In this document: positions 1 through 64,000 of the stretch, piece by piece
How the letters are laid out: each line of letters opens with the position of its first letter
Position numbering within the stretch: position 1 is the first letter of the stretch
NCBI RefSeq assembly: GCF_033807715.1
Contig: NC_084591.1
Location: forward strand, 27,748,090 to 27,812,089
Reading direction: 5' to 3'
Source of the DNA: Cololabis saira
Lineage: Eukaryota; Chordata; Actinopteri; Beloniformes; Belonidae
Length of the DNA: 64,000 bases
Translations under genes and position numbers: made by a program
Notes under the pieces: model-generated
Seen by the model: only the letters and a program-made list of their open reading frames with translations
The model's database searches: none
What the model was told of the DNA's origin: nothing

Positions 1-134
1 ATTATGCTCAGAACCATAAAGCCCTGTAGACCTAGACTAATATTGCTACGAGGTCACTGGGATGCAATGTGTAAGAGCAAAACCTCTGAAAATGTTACAT
101 ACCTCTCACCACACACTTTCCTTCCCTCCCTCAG

Positions 135-36256
<36,122 letters not shown>

Positions 36257-36386
36257 CACAAGAAGAGGAGAGCGTGGAAAAAGCAGACATTCAAAGTGCA
36301 ATTGTTCCATGGAATATATATTCCTTCTTTTTATTTTTTAATCATTCTGTATTATATTTGTACATAAAAATAATGGATTATTTGTT

Positions 36387-36392
36387 AATAAA
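36387..36392 (+). terminator. abcc8 polyadenylation signal
   Basis: AATAAA lies 131 bp after the abcc8 stop codon, in an AT-rich tail and before a GT-rich stretch at about 36408-36435, as expected of a cleavage site. This would give a very short 3' UTR of about 150 nt. Confidence 0.65.
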
Positions 36393-36489
36393 AGCATAAA
36401 TTATCATGAGAGTGGGGTTTGATGATTGCTTGGGGAAGAACGTGCCCAGTCTTTGACACTTACTGTTCTGTCCAAGATGAACGATCAAT

Positions 36490-37206
36490 TAGTGCTGGGC
36501 GGTATACCGGTTCATACCGAATACCGGTGTTTATTTTTCTTATGATATGAATTGTTCATATACCGTAATACCGGTGAGTATGTACAGTAGCGTACACAAC
36601 GCTGGGAACGTAGCGCCGCTGGACACTGTTTGTGAGGGGACTGTTTAGCAGTAGTGATGCACCGATTGTTCGGTAACCGAAATTGTTCGGCCGAAAATGG
36701 CAAAAAAACACTTTCGGTGTTCGGTGGAATAAGTGGGGAAAAAAACTAACAATTAATAACGGCGTTGTAAAATAAGGAAATAGACTGGCCGCTCCCGTAA
36801 CTGTTGCACACCACAAACATAAATCGTTGGCCAACCAAAAAGTAACCACATAAGAATTTGACCTAACATTCACCAGGAGGTGGAACCAAAACAACATAAT
36901 GCTGGGAAATTAAAAAATGTTCAGTTTTTTTATGTTCAATAAATATTTTCTACTTTGTAATTTTGTAAAAGATGTTTTTCTTTGAAAAGCATGCCTAAAT
37001 CAAATTTATTTGATATGCATCCTCCTCATGACAGTAAAATAGGCCATTCTAAGCCAATTTACTGCAGCAATTCCTTTCCAAATCATTAGAAAATGTGGTT
37101 AACACCCAGTTGTGCATGAAAAAAAAAATACTGTGATATACCGTGAAACTGATATAATTTTGAAAAATACCGTGATATAAATTTTTGGTCATACCGCCCA
37201 GCACTA
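36490..37206. mobile_element. hAT-like non-autonomous element, 717 bp
   Basis: Terminal inverted repeats TAGTGCTGGGCGGTATACC and its near-complement ending CCGCCCAGCACTA. Flanked by a perfect 8-bp target duplication CGATCAAT (36482-36489 and 37207-37214). No transposase seen. The inner part near 36653-36900 (GATGCACCGATTGTTCGG and following) resembles a second teleost repeat and may be a nested insertion. Confidence 0.88.
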
Positions 37207-37910
37207 CGATCAATCATATTAGCAGGCTGGTCAGGACCTGGTGCTGAAGTGAGAATCACATGATGCTGCCCCTTTACACGGATGGAGGAAAGAGCCAATC
37301 AGATTGTAAAACGCGGGGCTGGTTATTCCTCTCTGCGTTCATGTTTGAGCCTCCTGAGGTTCAGTAACCTGAGAATGATTTACAGTAGGCTCCTCCGTCC
37401 TATATTTAAACCATTATATAGAGTATATGAGCTGCCTGCAGCATTAAGACTGCACAACCGCCCACGTCTCATGCCTGCCCCGCTTTCTCATTCAGCCTCT
37501 TTCACGCATGACTGCTGCGCCTTTGTTGCGCTGCATGACGCGGAATCAGGCGCGCTGCTGCTGCTGCGCCCGGGAGTTAAAGAGAGGCTGCTGAGATGCA
37601 GCCACGACGCACCGGGAGAAACGAGCAACCACTAAGACGCACAATATCGCAATCAAGACAATTGTAATTCACGGGAAGGACATGAAACGGATGGTGGGGG
37701 AGGGACCGCCTCTCCACACCACCACGTCTCCATCTCACGTTACCGAGCTGTGGTGGGGTGTCGAGGTAATCACGGGACCCACAGCGCCACGTGAGCTCTC
37801 ATCTTCATCCAAATATGACAGAACTATGCTGGGAGACCGATGAACGCCCATGCATCACCGTTTTATCTCCGAATCCGTCTTTACGCACAAGGCCATGCGC
37901 GCCCCGGCAC

Positions 37911-38303
37911 CGGTGAGGGGCTGAGGATCCACGGTGAGAGGCTGAGTGGATCCACGGTGAGGGGCTGAGTGGATCCACGGTGAGGGGCTGAGTGGATCCA
38001 CAGTGAGAGGCTGAGGATCCACGGTGAGGGGCTGAGTGGATCCACGGTGAGGGGCTGAGTGGATCCACGGTGAGGGGCTGAGTGGATCCACGGTGAGGCT
38101 GAGTGGATCCACGGTGAGGGGCTGAGTGGATCCACGGTGAGGGGCTGAGTGGATCCACGGTGAGGGGCTGAGTGGATCCGGTGAAGGGCTGAGGATCCAC
38201 GGTGAGGGGCTGAGTGGATCCACGGTGAGGAGCTGAGTGGATCCACGGTGAGGAGCTGTGGATCCACGGTGAGGGGCTGAGTGGATCCACGGTGAGGGGC
38301 TGC
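37911..38303. repeat. 23-bp minisatellite upstream of kcnj11
   Basis: About 17 tandem units of a 23-bp motif, each with a GGATCC core followed by ACGGTGAGGGGCTGAGT. I counted 17 GGATCC occurrences. Variants lack GT or a few internal bases, so the frame shifts between units. The array ends about 330 bp before the kcnj11 ATG, within the presumed promoter or 5' UTR. Long antisense open frames across it come from the repeat and are not taken as genes. Confidence 0.92.
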
Positions 38304-38623
38304 GTGCCACAGCTCCCTCGGTGAGTGACGGCGGCAGCTGCTGCTGGAGCACGAACCCCCTCATGGGACGACGCAGTCCTGCAGCGCCTGATCTGGAGGC
38401 AACGTGAGGAGCGCGCATAACTCCAGAAAACGGACGACTGCAAGGTCCCCCGACCCTCCCCTGACCTCCCCCCACCCCCGCTCCCGCTCCCCCTGCGCGC
38501 ACCGACAGCTGCCGAAGCGCAGACACCGGGGAACTTGGAGAGGTCAGAAAGCCGCCGTGGACGGAGGGGAAGAATCCATCGGCACTTGTCCCTTCCAAAG
38601 CCCAAAGACTGTGGACACGTAGC

Positions 38624-38770
38624 ATGGGAGCGAAATGTTGTCCAGGAAAGGACTCATTCCGGAGGATTACCTGCTCACCCGGCTGGCCGAGGACGTCCTG
38701 CTGCAGCCCAAGTTCAAGGCCAGTCAGGGGAAGGCGCGCTTCGTCTCCAAGAACGGCACCTGCAACGTAG
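38624..38770 (+). other. Upstream ORF overlapping the kcnj11 start
   Basis: An ATG at 38624, 11 nt before the Kir6.2 ATG and in another frame, opens a 49-codon ORF (48 residues, then TAG at 38768-38770) overlapping the main coding start. Its context is favourable (A at -3, G at +4). It would be in the mRNA only if transcription starts upstream of 38624. The peptide itself has no recognisable features. Confidence 0.5.
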
Positions 38771-39801
38771 CGCACACCAACATCCGAGAGCAGGGTCGGT
38801 TCCTGCAGGACGTGTTCACCACGCTGGTGGATTTAAAATGGCTCCACACGCTCATCATCTTCACCATGTCTTTCCTGTGCAGCTGGCTCCTTTTCGGGAT
38901 GGTGTGGTGGCTCGTCGCCTTTGCGCACGGCGACCTGGACCAGAGAGGGGACGACTTCGTCCCGTGCGTCACGGACATCCACTCCTTCTCGTCCGCGTTC
39001 CTCTTCTCCATAGAGGTGCAGGTGACCATCGGCTTCGGCGGCCGCATGATCACGGAGGAGTGCGCGTCCGCCATCATCATCCTGATCGTGCAGAACATCG
39101 TGGGGCTGATCATCAACGCCATCATGCTGGGCTGCATCTTCATGAAGACGGCGCAGGCGCACCGGCGCGCAGAGACGCTCATCTTCAGCAAGCACGCCGT
39201 CATCTCGCTGCGCAACAAGAAGCTGTGCTTCATGGTGCGCATCGGGGACCTGAGGAAGAGCATGATCATCAGCGCCACCGTGCGGATGCAGGTGGTGAGG
39301 AGGAGCACCACCGACGAGGGGGAGCTGGTGCCGCTGGACCAGATCGACATCCACATGGATAACCCGGTTGGCACCAACGGGATCTTCCTGGTGTCCCCCC
39401 TCATCATCTCCCACGTCATGGACAAGGACAGCCCCCTGTACGGGCTGTCCCCGCAAGACCTGCAGCACGACCACGTGGAGGTGATCGTGGTGCTGGAGGG
39501 CGTGGTGGAGACCACCGGCATCACCACGCAGGCGCGCACCTCCTACGTGTCGGAGGAGATCCTGTGGGGCCAACGCTTCGTGCCCACGGTGTCCGAGGAG
39601 GACGGCATGTACGCGGTGGACTACTCCAAGTTCGGCAACACCGTGAAGGTGCCCACGCCCTGCTGCAGCGCCCGGCAGCTGGACGAGGCCGGCGGCCTGC
39701 GGGGCTTCAGGATGAGCGAGGGCGGCCCCCTGCGGGCCTCCGTGAGGAGACGGAGGGGCTGCAGCGTGGGGGCCCGCAGGTCCAGGGTGGAGATCCTCTG
39801 A
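38635..39801 (+). CDS. kcnj11: Inward rectifier K+ channel Kir6.2, intronless, 388 aa
   Basis: Pore subunit of the ATP-sensitive K+ channel, which couples metabolism to membrane potential together with SUR1. The N-terminus MLSRKG is the Kir6.2 form (Kir6.1 starts differently). Visible: conserved REQGRF with the ATP-site Arg51 (human 50), slide helix, TM1 near 70-95, pore with TIGFG at 131-135, TM2 near 145-172, HRRAE with PIP2-binding Arg177/178, ATP-site Lys186 and Arg202 (human 185, 201), and the G-loop region [14 protein letters not shown]. Loop cysteines 111 and 143 are kept. There is one extra residue near position 21 relative to human. The C-terminus ends [20 protein letters not shown], diverged from human. 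The gene is head-to-tail with abcc8, 2.4 kb downstream. An hAT-like element begins 10 bp after the stop. The start was chosen by family match; its context (GCGAAATGT) has A at -3 but not G at +4. Confidence 0.97.
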   Translation: MLSRKGLIPEDYLLTRLAEDVLLQPKFKASQGKARFVSKNGTCNVAHTNIREQGRFLQDVFTTLVDLKWLHTLIIFTMSFLCSWLLFGMVWWLVAFAHGDLDQRGDDFVPCVTDIHSFSSAFLFSIEVQVTIGFGGRMITEECASAIIILIVQNIVGLIINAIMLGCIFMKTAQAHRRAETLIFSKHAVISLRNKKLCFMVRIGDLRKSMIISATVRMQVVRRSTTDEGELVPLDQIDIHMDNPVGTNGIFLVSPLIISHVMDKDSPLYGLSPQDLQHDHVEVIVVLEGVVETTGITTQARTSYVSEEILWGQRFVPTVSEEDGMYAVDYSKFGNTVKVPTPCCSARQLDEAGGLRGFRMSEGGPLRASVRRRRGCSVGARRSRVEIL

Positions 39802-40583
39802 GACCCACCATTAGGGTTGCCACCTTTCAGAAATAGAAATAAGGGACACCCCGATTTCAGCAGCGCAGGGCCAAAAAAAAGGGACATCCCCAAAACGTCT
39901 AAACTGCATAGAAATGTGTTTATTTTATATGAAAAAACAAAATGATTTGATTTTAAGTTTAAATTGCTTTAATAGCACTGAACTTGCATGACTGTACAGA
40001 CCGCCAACCATACTAGCAGCTGAAATAGCCTCCTATGTATGTCCACATCAGCCCAGATGTAGAATAACAAGTGAAGGTCGGAAAATTAGAATATGGTGTA
40101 AAGTTAATTTATTTCAATAATTCAACTTAAAAGGTGAAACTAATATATTACCTAGTCTTATTACATGCAAAGCAGATATGTTAAGCATTTATTTGTTATA
40201 ATCTTGATGATTGAATTGTTTATTGATTAAAATATTCTAATTTTTTGATATTTTTTATTTGGGGTTTTCATAAACTGTGAGACTTAATCATCCAAATTAT
40301 AACAAATAAAGGCTTGAAATATCTCACTTTGAATGCAGTGGGAAATAATACATTCACCAATAGTTGAATTTACCACGAATGAAGTTTTGCAATATATTCA
40401 AATGTTCAGACCTTCACCTGTATATCATGACATCAATTAATAAGGGCATAATATGTGTCCGTATTGGTTCAATACGGAACGCAACTTTTAATTCCCAATT
40501 ACGTAAAAATTCTGTATTTCAAGGGACGGGTGGCGACCCTACCCACCATGGTCCGCAGGTCCAGGGTGGAGAACCTCTGAGGC
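39771..40583 (+). repeat. Direct duplication of the kcnj11 coding end, split by the hAT element
   Basis: The last kcnj11 codons and stop (39771-39803) recur after the transposon at 40550-40583 with very few differences; the shared core is CCGCAGGTCCAGGGTGGAGA followed by (T/A)CCTCTGAG. With the element and one target copy removed, the two copies become a tandem repeat with a unit of about 41 bp. Confidence 0.88.
39812..40541. mobile_element. hAT-like non-autonomous element in the kcnj11 3' UTR, 730 bp
   Basis: Begins TAGGGTTGCCACC and ends GGTGGCGACCCTA, with an 8-bp target duplication CCCACCAT (39804-39811 and 40542-40549). It belongs to the same family as 45227-46441 but has only one copy of the AATATGGTGT motif that is amplified there. 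No coding capacity. Its left edge is 10 bp after the kcnj11 TGA. Confidence 0.9.
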
Positions 40584-40614
40584 CTCCTGCATGACCACGG
40601 ACTGTTTAGAAAAA

Positions 40615-40620
40615 AATAAA
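40615..40620 (+). terminator. Candidate kcnj11 polyadenylation signal
   Basis: AATAAA lies 74 bp beyond the hAT element. A second AATAAA is at 40853-40858. Use of either would place the whole 730-bp transposon in the kcnj11 3' UTR. Confidence 0.4.
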
Positions 40621-43140
40621 GATGATTGAATAATCAAATCTTAGTTATTGTATAACAAATATTTTACGGATTATAAATAATCAATAATCCACATCAGCTT
40701 TACCAACTCAGTGGGATGTACACACATTGACTTGTTCTACTCAGGGTCCTCAGATCAATGCACAAGGGCAGGCTGGGACTGGAGGACGCGAGTCCTGGTG
40801 TCCAGAGTGAGCTGTCTTTTATAATTGTGAGTGACTGCATGGATTTGAAATGAATAAAAGAGGTGTTTTTATTTAAACATGTGCCGAGTGGGTGGTCAGA
40901 GTTCTGGGAGTCACCAGGAATTACATTTATTCATGTACTGTCTATGTATCTTTTTATTATCTTTATTTTACTACTTTTCTGCTTCTAATCTCAACATTTT
41001 TGAAACAAATGTTTCACTTTTCAACTCTTAATATACATTTGTTTGAGAAGTCAGTAGAAACAATGAAAAATACACTATTATCAATCACCGCACTTAAATA
41101 TGGACATAAATTCAACATTTAAAAGATCAAACTCTTGAAGCCCTGATATTTATAGAGGGTGTTGTTGTGATATGTTCATTTTGGTATATAATGAACTATA
41201 TAAATTGAGTTATTTTATATCGTTTAGAGCTTCATGCAGGAACAGCAGATATGCCTGAGGGCCTGTGGGCTGATTACAAGTAACTGGAACAAATCCACCT
41301 GAAGCCTTTCTACTTTTCCTTTAAGTGTTATTTTTCTTGAGATAATAGATAATTTGACGATTTATTTAATGACATTAAACCATGTGTCATTTTATTTTTT
41401 TTGGTGGTCGTAGTTGTCAGTGATTGCACTTTGGTTTTTCCAAAAGATCAAGAGAAAACTCAGCAGCTGCTGCTTTAACCTCAAGCAGCAGGTTGTATAT
41501 GACGAGTTTATTATCTGCAGGGAAAACTATACAGGCTGGTCCTTCCTGTTGCTGCACAGCTCCAAGCGGTCCCCTGCTCAAAATCCAGGGTGAGGACCGT
41601 CTGTACGACTATGAGGCTCCAAAGGAGAAAAAAAAAGGGCAATTCAGCTGCTTTTTAGACCCGGTCTAGTTCAAAGCAACATTACTCGGTGATGAATGAA
41701 TACATTAATTTCTTCATCTGTGAAGCTTTTATTCAATGTGTTAAAATGTAGGAGAAGTAATGAATCAATTTACCTGTACCTTTGAGACCAGCATTGACCA
41801 GGTCCCAGACAGAACCACATTTTACTGCTCAAATGTACAGTAGATTTACATCCACATCTGACATTAGAGACTATAAAACAGCAGTTGGTGACTTGTGAAA
41901 CTTTTGCTCCATCTGTGAAAATGCAAAATAAAGAAAGGTTGTGTTTCTCCATTTAGTCTCATCTTAAAATAACTTAATCCAGGTTGACGCAGTGTCAAAA
42001 TTGTGGTTTTTGAACTGGACCTTGCCTAAGGTAGTTAGTTATAAACACAAGAACATGGACTTTTTCTTTGCATTTTCACAAATGGAATAAAAGGTTTTAC
42101 AAAATAAACTACATTTTCAATAGTCTTACCATCCTAAAGATGATTTAACCATTAAAGTACTGGTTCTTGAACTGGACCTTGTGTAGGTGCTCCGGCTTCC
42201 TCCTGCAGCTAGAAAACAATAATTTTAGATGGACTGGTGATTGTGGTTGTCTCGTACGGCCGATGGTTGTGAGGGCGTGATGGACGCCACGTCTCACGTG
42301 AGACTGACTGATAAAGACTCCTGTGACCCTGAAGAGGCTCAATCTGGTATAGAAATTAGACTTTGTAATATTTATTGATTAAAGTTGTTAAACAAATGAG
42401 GTGGAGTAAACAGTACATTACTTCCTTCAAAAAATTTATAAAATAAAAATATTGGAGTGGATGTGCAAATATATTAATAAAAATTAATCTCACATACACT
42501 TCAAATAACTCAGCTGTAGTACCTGTAGCTGGGAGTTCTTAACCACCATAATAACGCAATAATGTTATTTTATACACTTTAGTTACACGTTTATGATGTA
42601 TTAAGTTTAGGGCACTTCAATATTCTTTAAGCTTTTTTTAATTGTCCTGAATATTTCTACACCTCAGTATTGTAACTGTTATTTAAATACCAGATCCAAG
42701 CGCTGCTTCCCCTCCTGGGACTGAGCCTGGACTTATATGAAGCATTAGGTCAGATATGTGAGGTGTGCTCTCAGGTGCTTCCAAGTTTGTCTTCCTGAGC
42801 AGCTGTGCTGCCGTTTCTCATGTCCTATCAGTTAAAGATCTGTAAAAAGCTTAATTACTTTCATTATCTATTATTTTGCTACATCATAGTTCAAGTCTCA
42901 AATATGCAGCTAAGGTGCAACATAAGCTGCCTGTTATTCAAGCCCGAACTGACACACGGACCAATCACCTACTCAAAACTCCTCCGCAGAGACACAAAAC
43001 TGTTTTTAAGAGCCAGAAACTCAAAACAAGAGTTCAAGCTGACTTGTACTCTTGTTTTAAGATTGATTTTTCCCTCCCAACTAGCTTACTATTAATGGAC
43101 ATACAACAATCACACGTGTAATAAAAACACAGAGAAAGGG
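40621..43140. other. Intergenic region between convergent kcnj11 and mob2
   Basis: AT-rich sequence with no gene or clearly bounded repeat that I can support. The short open frames here have no recognisable domains. Confidence 0.6.
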
Positions 43141-44713
43141 TGGCATTTCTCTCTTTTATTAGATTATAATCCGCAGATCTTAAAATATTAAATTGCTTTT
43201 AACTTAGTTAATAATTAAAATACATAAAAATGAGCCAGAACCAAGGAACCCTGCAAAAAATGGAAAAAAAAAAGAGAAAATAAATAAAAAAGGAGAATTA
43301 TAAATCCAATCCTCCTCCATACAGAGGCTATATCTGACAGAACCCGCTTGTGATTCTTTGTACAGTAAAGTCCAAGCAGACTGTGCATTTTCTATACATG
43401 TGATGATAAACTTGTTATTTCCAAACTTTTTTTCCTCTGATAATATTTTTTAAAAAACCAAATTCAAGAGGGGACTGGAAGAAAATAAAAGCTGAAAGGT
43501 TTTAGTCTTGCACTGGGAGCACTGGTGATTATACAGCAGAGCAGGGTCACACCAGTACTTCCACCCCTCCCGTCCGTCCGTCCGTCCGTCCGTCTCCACG
43601 TCGCCTCTACGGGCCTGCAGACATGACCTCATGTCTTTGTCCTCCTGTGCTGCTGAGTGGGTGGAGTGGGTGCTGGAGGTTTAAGGGGCTACTGTTGCTG
43701 TGCTGAACTCCCCCACACAACCACCGTTCCCCTTAAATGGGCCCAGCGTTGCTTTAAACATCAACTCTGATCAGATTAAACATCTACAATCTTGAGATTT
43801 TCTTTTCCTCCCCGTGTGTGCTGCGTTGTCTACACGTGCGCTGCCCTCTACAGGTAGGCTGTGGGACATGTATGTTAAGCGTTCACCGGGGTCTTATGTG
43901 AATATACCGTACTGAAACACGATTAACATCTGTCGTCGAGACGACTGGGTAGTCTGGTGAACAAAGGACAGAGAATGAAAGTGAGAGTTTGCTTCTCTCT
44001 GGCAGCAGTGATTTATTCTCTCAGGTCCTGAGTAGGAAGCGCTTTTTATCTTCTCCCACGCAAACAACCCAAACAGTGATTGGCTAGCGTCGCCCCATCC
44101 AGGCAGTATCGCGGCGCCCTACGGGCCAGCGTTAACGGCCTGGCACCTGCAGGAGGCGCCCTGCTGCTGGAGGAGGGGAGGACGAGCTCGCAGGTGAGCA
44201 GAGACGCCTCTTCTCCACACGTTAACAACACTGTACAATAGTAAGTCGAAGCAAAGCAGAGCTCCCCTTCCTGCACTCTATGTTAGGTAGAGGACAGAGG
44301 GGGGCCGACAGACGCGCTGCACCGCCCCCCTCCAAAAATAAAACTGAATAAAACTTCCGACAAAAATAAAATATGACCAAAAGGAAAAAAAAAAATACAA
44401 TAAAATAAAATATACACATACTTGTTTTGTTCCTAGTTTAGATTGCAGAGAAGATGGGAGGGATTTGTCCCTGGGAGGAACGCTCACGCCAATTCCTGCT
44501 GGCGTGACAAATCCCTCCCTGCCACCCCAAACCCTCAGAAACCCCTCCCCCTGTCCTTCCAGCTGGTTTGGTTGGTGTCATAGCGAAATATAAGGGTAGT
44601 GGAAGGTCTCTTAAGTCCTGCTCGCACCGAGGAAGGGGGCCGGGCTGTTTTCCTTCTCTCCTCTATCTTATCTTTTATCACCCCCGGGGCTGCCGTCTCG
44701 CCACAGCCCCTGC
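43141..44713 (-). other. Presumed mob2 3' UTR
   Basis: The region after the mob2 stop contains no gene on either strand. A minus-strand AATAAA (TTTATT on the plus strand at 43155-43160) is the most distal good polyadenylation signal, suggesting a 3' UTR of about 1.5 kb. It includes a short (CCGT)n tract at about 43568-43591. Earlier cleavage is possible. Confidence 0.45.
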
Positions 44714-61382
<16,669 letters not shown>

Positions 61383-61619
61383 TTTGCAACTTAGCCCGTT
61401 TTTGAGTTTTTCTGAGAGTGCATATCCGTCTAGTCTCCAGAAAAAACAAGGAATAGTCCCCCAACCAGCACTTAAAACATGGAAAAAAAGATCTCAGGAT
61501 TGGGCTCCCCCGGACTCTTCAGGTTGAACCTCGCCGTCAGCTACTCTGATGCGGGGAAACGTGTGCCTCACTGTGTGAGAGCAAAGAAAACTTTGGAGAC
61601 AGACTTTACAGGGCTCAGC

Positions 61620-61680
61620 CTCTCGTCCAATCAGAGCGCAGGGATGACGAAGTGGGCGGGGCATAGTGACGTCAGCGTCT
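61620..61680 (-). promoter_or_regulatory. Putative mob2 promoter elements
   Basis: Within 60 bp, about 240-300 bp upstream of the mob2 ATG, are a CCAAT box (CCAATCAG, 61627-61634), a GC box (GGGCGGGGC, 61654-61662) and a full palindromic cAMP-response element TGACGTCA (61667-61674), in CpG-rich sequence. The position suits a TATA-less housekeeping promoter. The motifs are visible; their function is inferred. Confidence 0.6.
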
Positions 61681-61751
61681 GCCATGTGGACGTGCTTCGT
61701 CCCTCCGCGGCAGCAACAGGTGGTCTGCTACCGACCGCAGTGAAGGAGTAA

Positions 61752-61882
61752 AGGCTGATTTATGGTTCCGCGTACCCCAAACGCAGAGCCTACGGCGTAA
61801 GGTACGCGGCGACGCGCACCGTACGGTGTGCGTCGCCGCGTACCCTACGCCCGACGATTTAACGCGGAACCATAATTCAGGT
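61752..61882. mobile_element. Short palindromic Harbinger-like MITE
   Basis: Starts AGGCTGATTTATGGTTCCGCG after TAA, and ends with the near-complement CGCGGAACCATAATTCAG. The centre at about 61800-61847 is an almost perfect palindrome (GGTACGCGGCGACGCGCACC against its complement, one mismatch). The right target copy is eroded. It lies just upstream of the presumed mob2 promoter. Confidence 0.7.
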
Positions 61883-62979
61883 CTGCACCTACATTTGGTA
61901 TACTGCTTAAATTAAAGAATCCTTTTTGTTCTTCTTAAATTTAAAGTTTTTTTTTTTTAGTGTTAAGGAACATTAGCCAACTATGAAAACTCAAATTCAA
62001 ACAATCCTCGTAGTTTTGAGGATTGAAAGACTGGTAACTAAAGAGAAGATATTTTTGATAATAATGGGTATGCAAAATCTCTGCTGGGGAAACATGTATA
62101 CAAAAGTTGAAAAAAAAAAACGAGTTTCGGCAACTTCACTGGTAAATTTCTACAAATTAACAGCAATACGTTAAAAGTGTGTATTGTCACAGAGTCACTT
62201 TTTTGTTTAAAACGACTAAAGCTAGTGCATCATGCATGCTGGGACTGTAAGGCACATTCTCTTTTGATTCAGAGCCTCACCTCCAGTTATGACAACGGTT
62301 AGACGTGTTCAAACAAGCATTTCAAAGCTGAAGAACCAGTGGGGAAAACATTTAGAGGTTTCTTTACATTTCTGTAGGGCAAGGCTTTAGCTTTTGTGTG
62401 AGAGAATTGTTTGGGGGGGGAAAAAAATTGAGACTTTTAATTTTAAAGACATGAATTGAAGCATGATTGAATGATACATTATAATTATATCGTCAAGAAA
62501 AGCTGAGCCAACAACAAAAAGACAAGAGGATATGAACAATGGCTGTAGGAAGACATTCAGTCATGAAGATTACGGCTACTGTTGCCAAACTATCATTCCT
62601 AAACCACTCTTCCCTCTAATTATTGCCTCACAACAGACATTCCCCTCTTATTCTGTCTTCATCTGTTCTGTTCACACATTACTCTATCCTTTTCTCAGGT
62701 TGATTTTGTCACCTCACTCCATCATTATATACTCTGGTCAAAAGAAAGAAAAAAAAAGGTTTTCCCTCCATCTCATCAAACACAACTGGTGGAGCCAACA
62801 TTGGGGATGAAGACAAGAACAAGTTCCACAGTCTATTACAGCACAGACACGCTAGTCTAGTCTATGGACTCTGTGGAGCTATGTTCAGTCCTTGTAAATG
62901 GGTTAAGGCAAGTAGTGTGAGAGAAAGATAAGACGGAGATGGTTGTGTGTGTGTAAATACATGTGCAGCACATCTACAC

Positions 62980-63536
<557 letters not shown>

Positions 63537-64000
63537 ATCTACACACACAAAAGTGTGTGTAGCCCCATGCCAAAAAGGAGCACATTTACCTGCTGCTCTT
63601 TCATGTTTAAAACTAAATGTGTAACACATGAGACTGGAGATGGATCATTCCGATGCCCGAGCAGTGGTTCTTGGTGTGGGTCCAGCAGCAAAACGCTTGG
63701 GCAAGAGGTGAGAGATCAGAACAGCACTCTTTGCCTGGAGCTAATTATAGCACCAGCCTTCTTGGCCAGGACTGCTAAGAAAACTAAAAACTGCAGGGAT
63801 GGAGGAGTGTGGGAGGACATACTAGGAATCTGGTTTAGTATGTTAAAAGCAGCTTAATCACTTACTGCGTAAGCAGACTAAAGAGTGAGGTGGAGAGGGA
63901 ATACAAGGATCCATAACCAGATGTGAGGGTGTTTGAAATTTGGACCTGGGTTTTAATTTTAAATGGACCAGTTATTAAAAGCAAATTACATTTTTTAGTG

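Larger units (their letters stand above)
36257..37910. other. abcc8-kcnj11 intergenic region
   Basis: Contains the abcc8 3' UTR, one hAT-like element (36490-37206) and about 700 bp of unassigned sequence before the minisatellite. A 117-codon open frame at 37282-37635 has no family similarity that I recognise. CpG content rises toward kcnj11. Confidence 0.6.

Noticed and set aside
37282..37635. 117-codon frame between abcc8 and kcnj11
   Set aside because: No recognisable domain, no splice partners, and CpG-rich promoter-proximal sequence is prone to chance open frames.
37805..38775. Three long minus-strand open frames (266, 306 and 128 codons) with PLTVDPLSPSPWIH-like repeats
   Set aside because: They are translations of the 23-bp minisatellite; the same words appear in all three frames, and the frames run antisense into kcnj11.
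38535..39573. Large frames overlapping kcnj11 (275 codons plus, 271 and 246 codons minus)
   Set aside because: Shadows of a GC-rich coding sequence. The kcnj11 frame matches Kir6.2 end to end and the others match nothing.

Overview
This is vertebrate nuclear DNA, most likely from a ray-finned (teleost) fish. Coding exons are short, have GT-AG borders and sit in introns full of small DNA transposons, microsatellites and decayed non-LTR retrotransposons of teleost type. The encoded proteins are clear vertebrate orthologues. No prokaryotic features (operons, CRISPR, IS elements) were seen.

Three genes are present. (1) 135-36256, + strand: the last 30 coding exons of abcc8 (SUR1, sulfonylurea receptor 1), running from the second half of TMD1 through NBD1, TMD2 and NBD2 to the stop codon. 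The 5' part (TMD0, L0 and the start of TMD1) lies before the window. The 30 exons sum to 3429 nt and read through without a break (1142 residues plus stop). (2) 38635-39801, + strand: a single-exon kcnj11 gene for Kir6.2 (388 aa), the pore subunit that co-assembles with SUR1 as the ATP-sensitive K+ channel. The head-to-tail abcc8-kcnj11 order matches mammals. (3) 44714-61382, - strand: mob2 (MOB kinase activator 2) in five coding exons (241 aa), convergent with kcnj11. A plausible promoter with CRE, GC-box and CCAAT motifs lies at about 61.63-61.67 kb.

Non-coding layout: the abcc8 introns hold an 8.6-kb intron with an antisense LINE fragment, a 1.8-kb composite repeat with 30- and 33-bp minisatellites (23.9-25.8 kb), a second LINE fragment and a Harbinger-like MITE. 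A 23-bp minisatellite lies 0.3-0.7 kb upstream of the kcnj11 start codon. From 36 kb to the end the sequence is dense in non-autonomous hAT-like elements, most with perfect 8-bp target duplications that I checked base by base. One of these sits 10 bp after the kcnj11 stop codon. Another, in a mob2 intron, has grown a 41-bp internal satellite with higher-order structure.

No wholly new gene system is evident. The most interesting points are the insertion and tandem duplication at the kcnj11 3' end, two frame-neutral microexons beside the SUR1 RKR trafficking motif, the arginine-rich replacement of the Kir6.2 RKR motif, an overlapping upstream ORF in good Kozak context on kcnj11, and satellite growth inside hAT elements.
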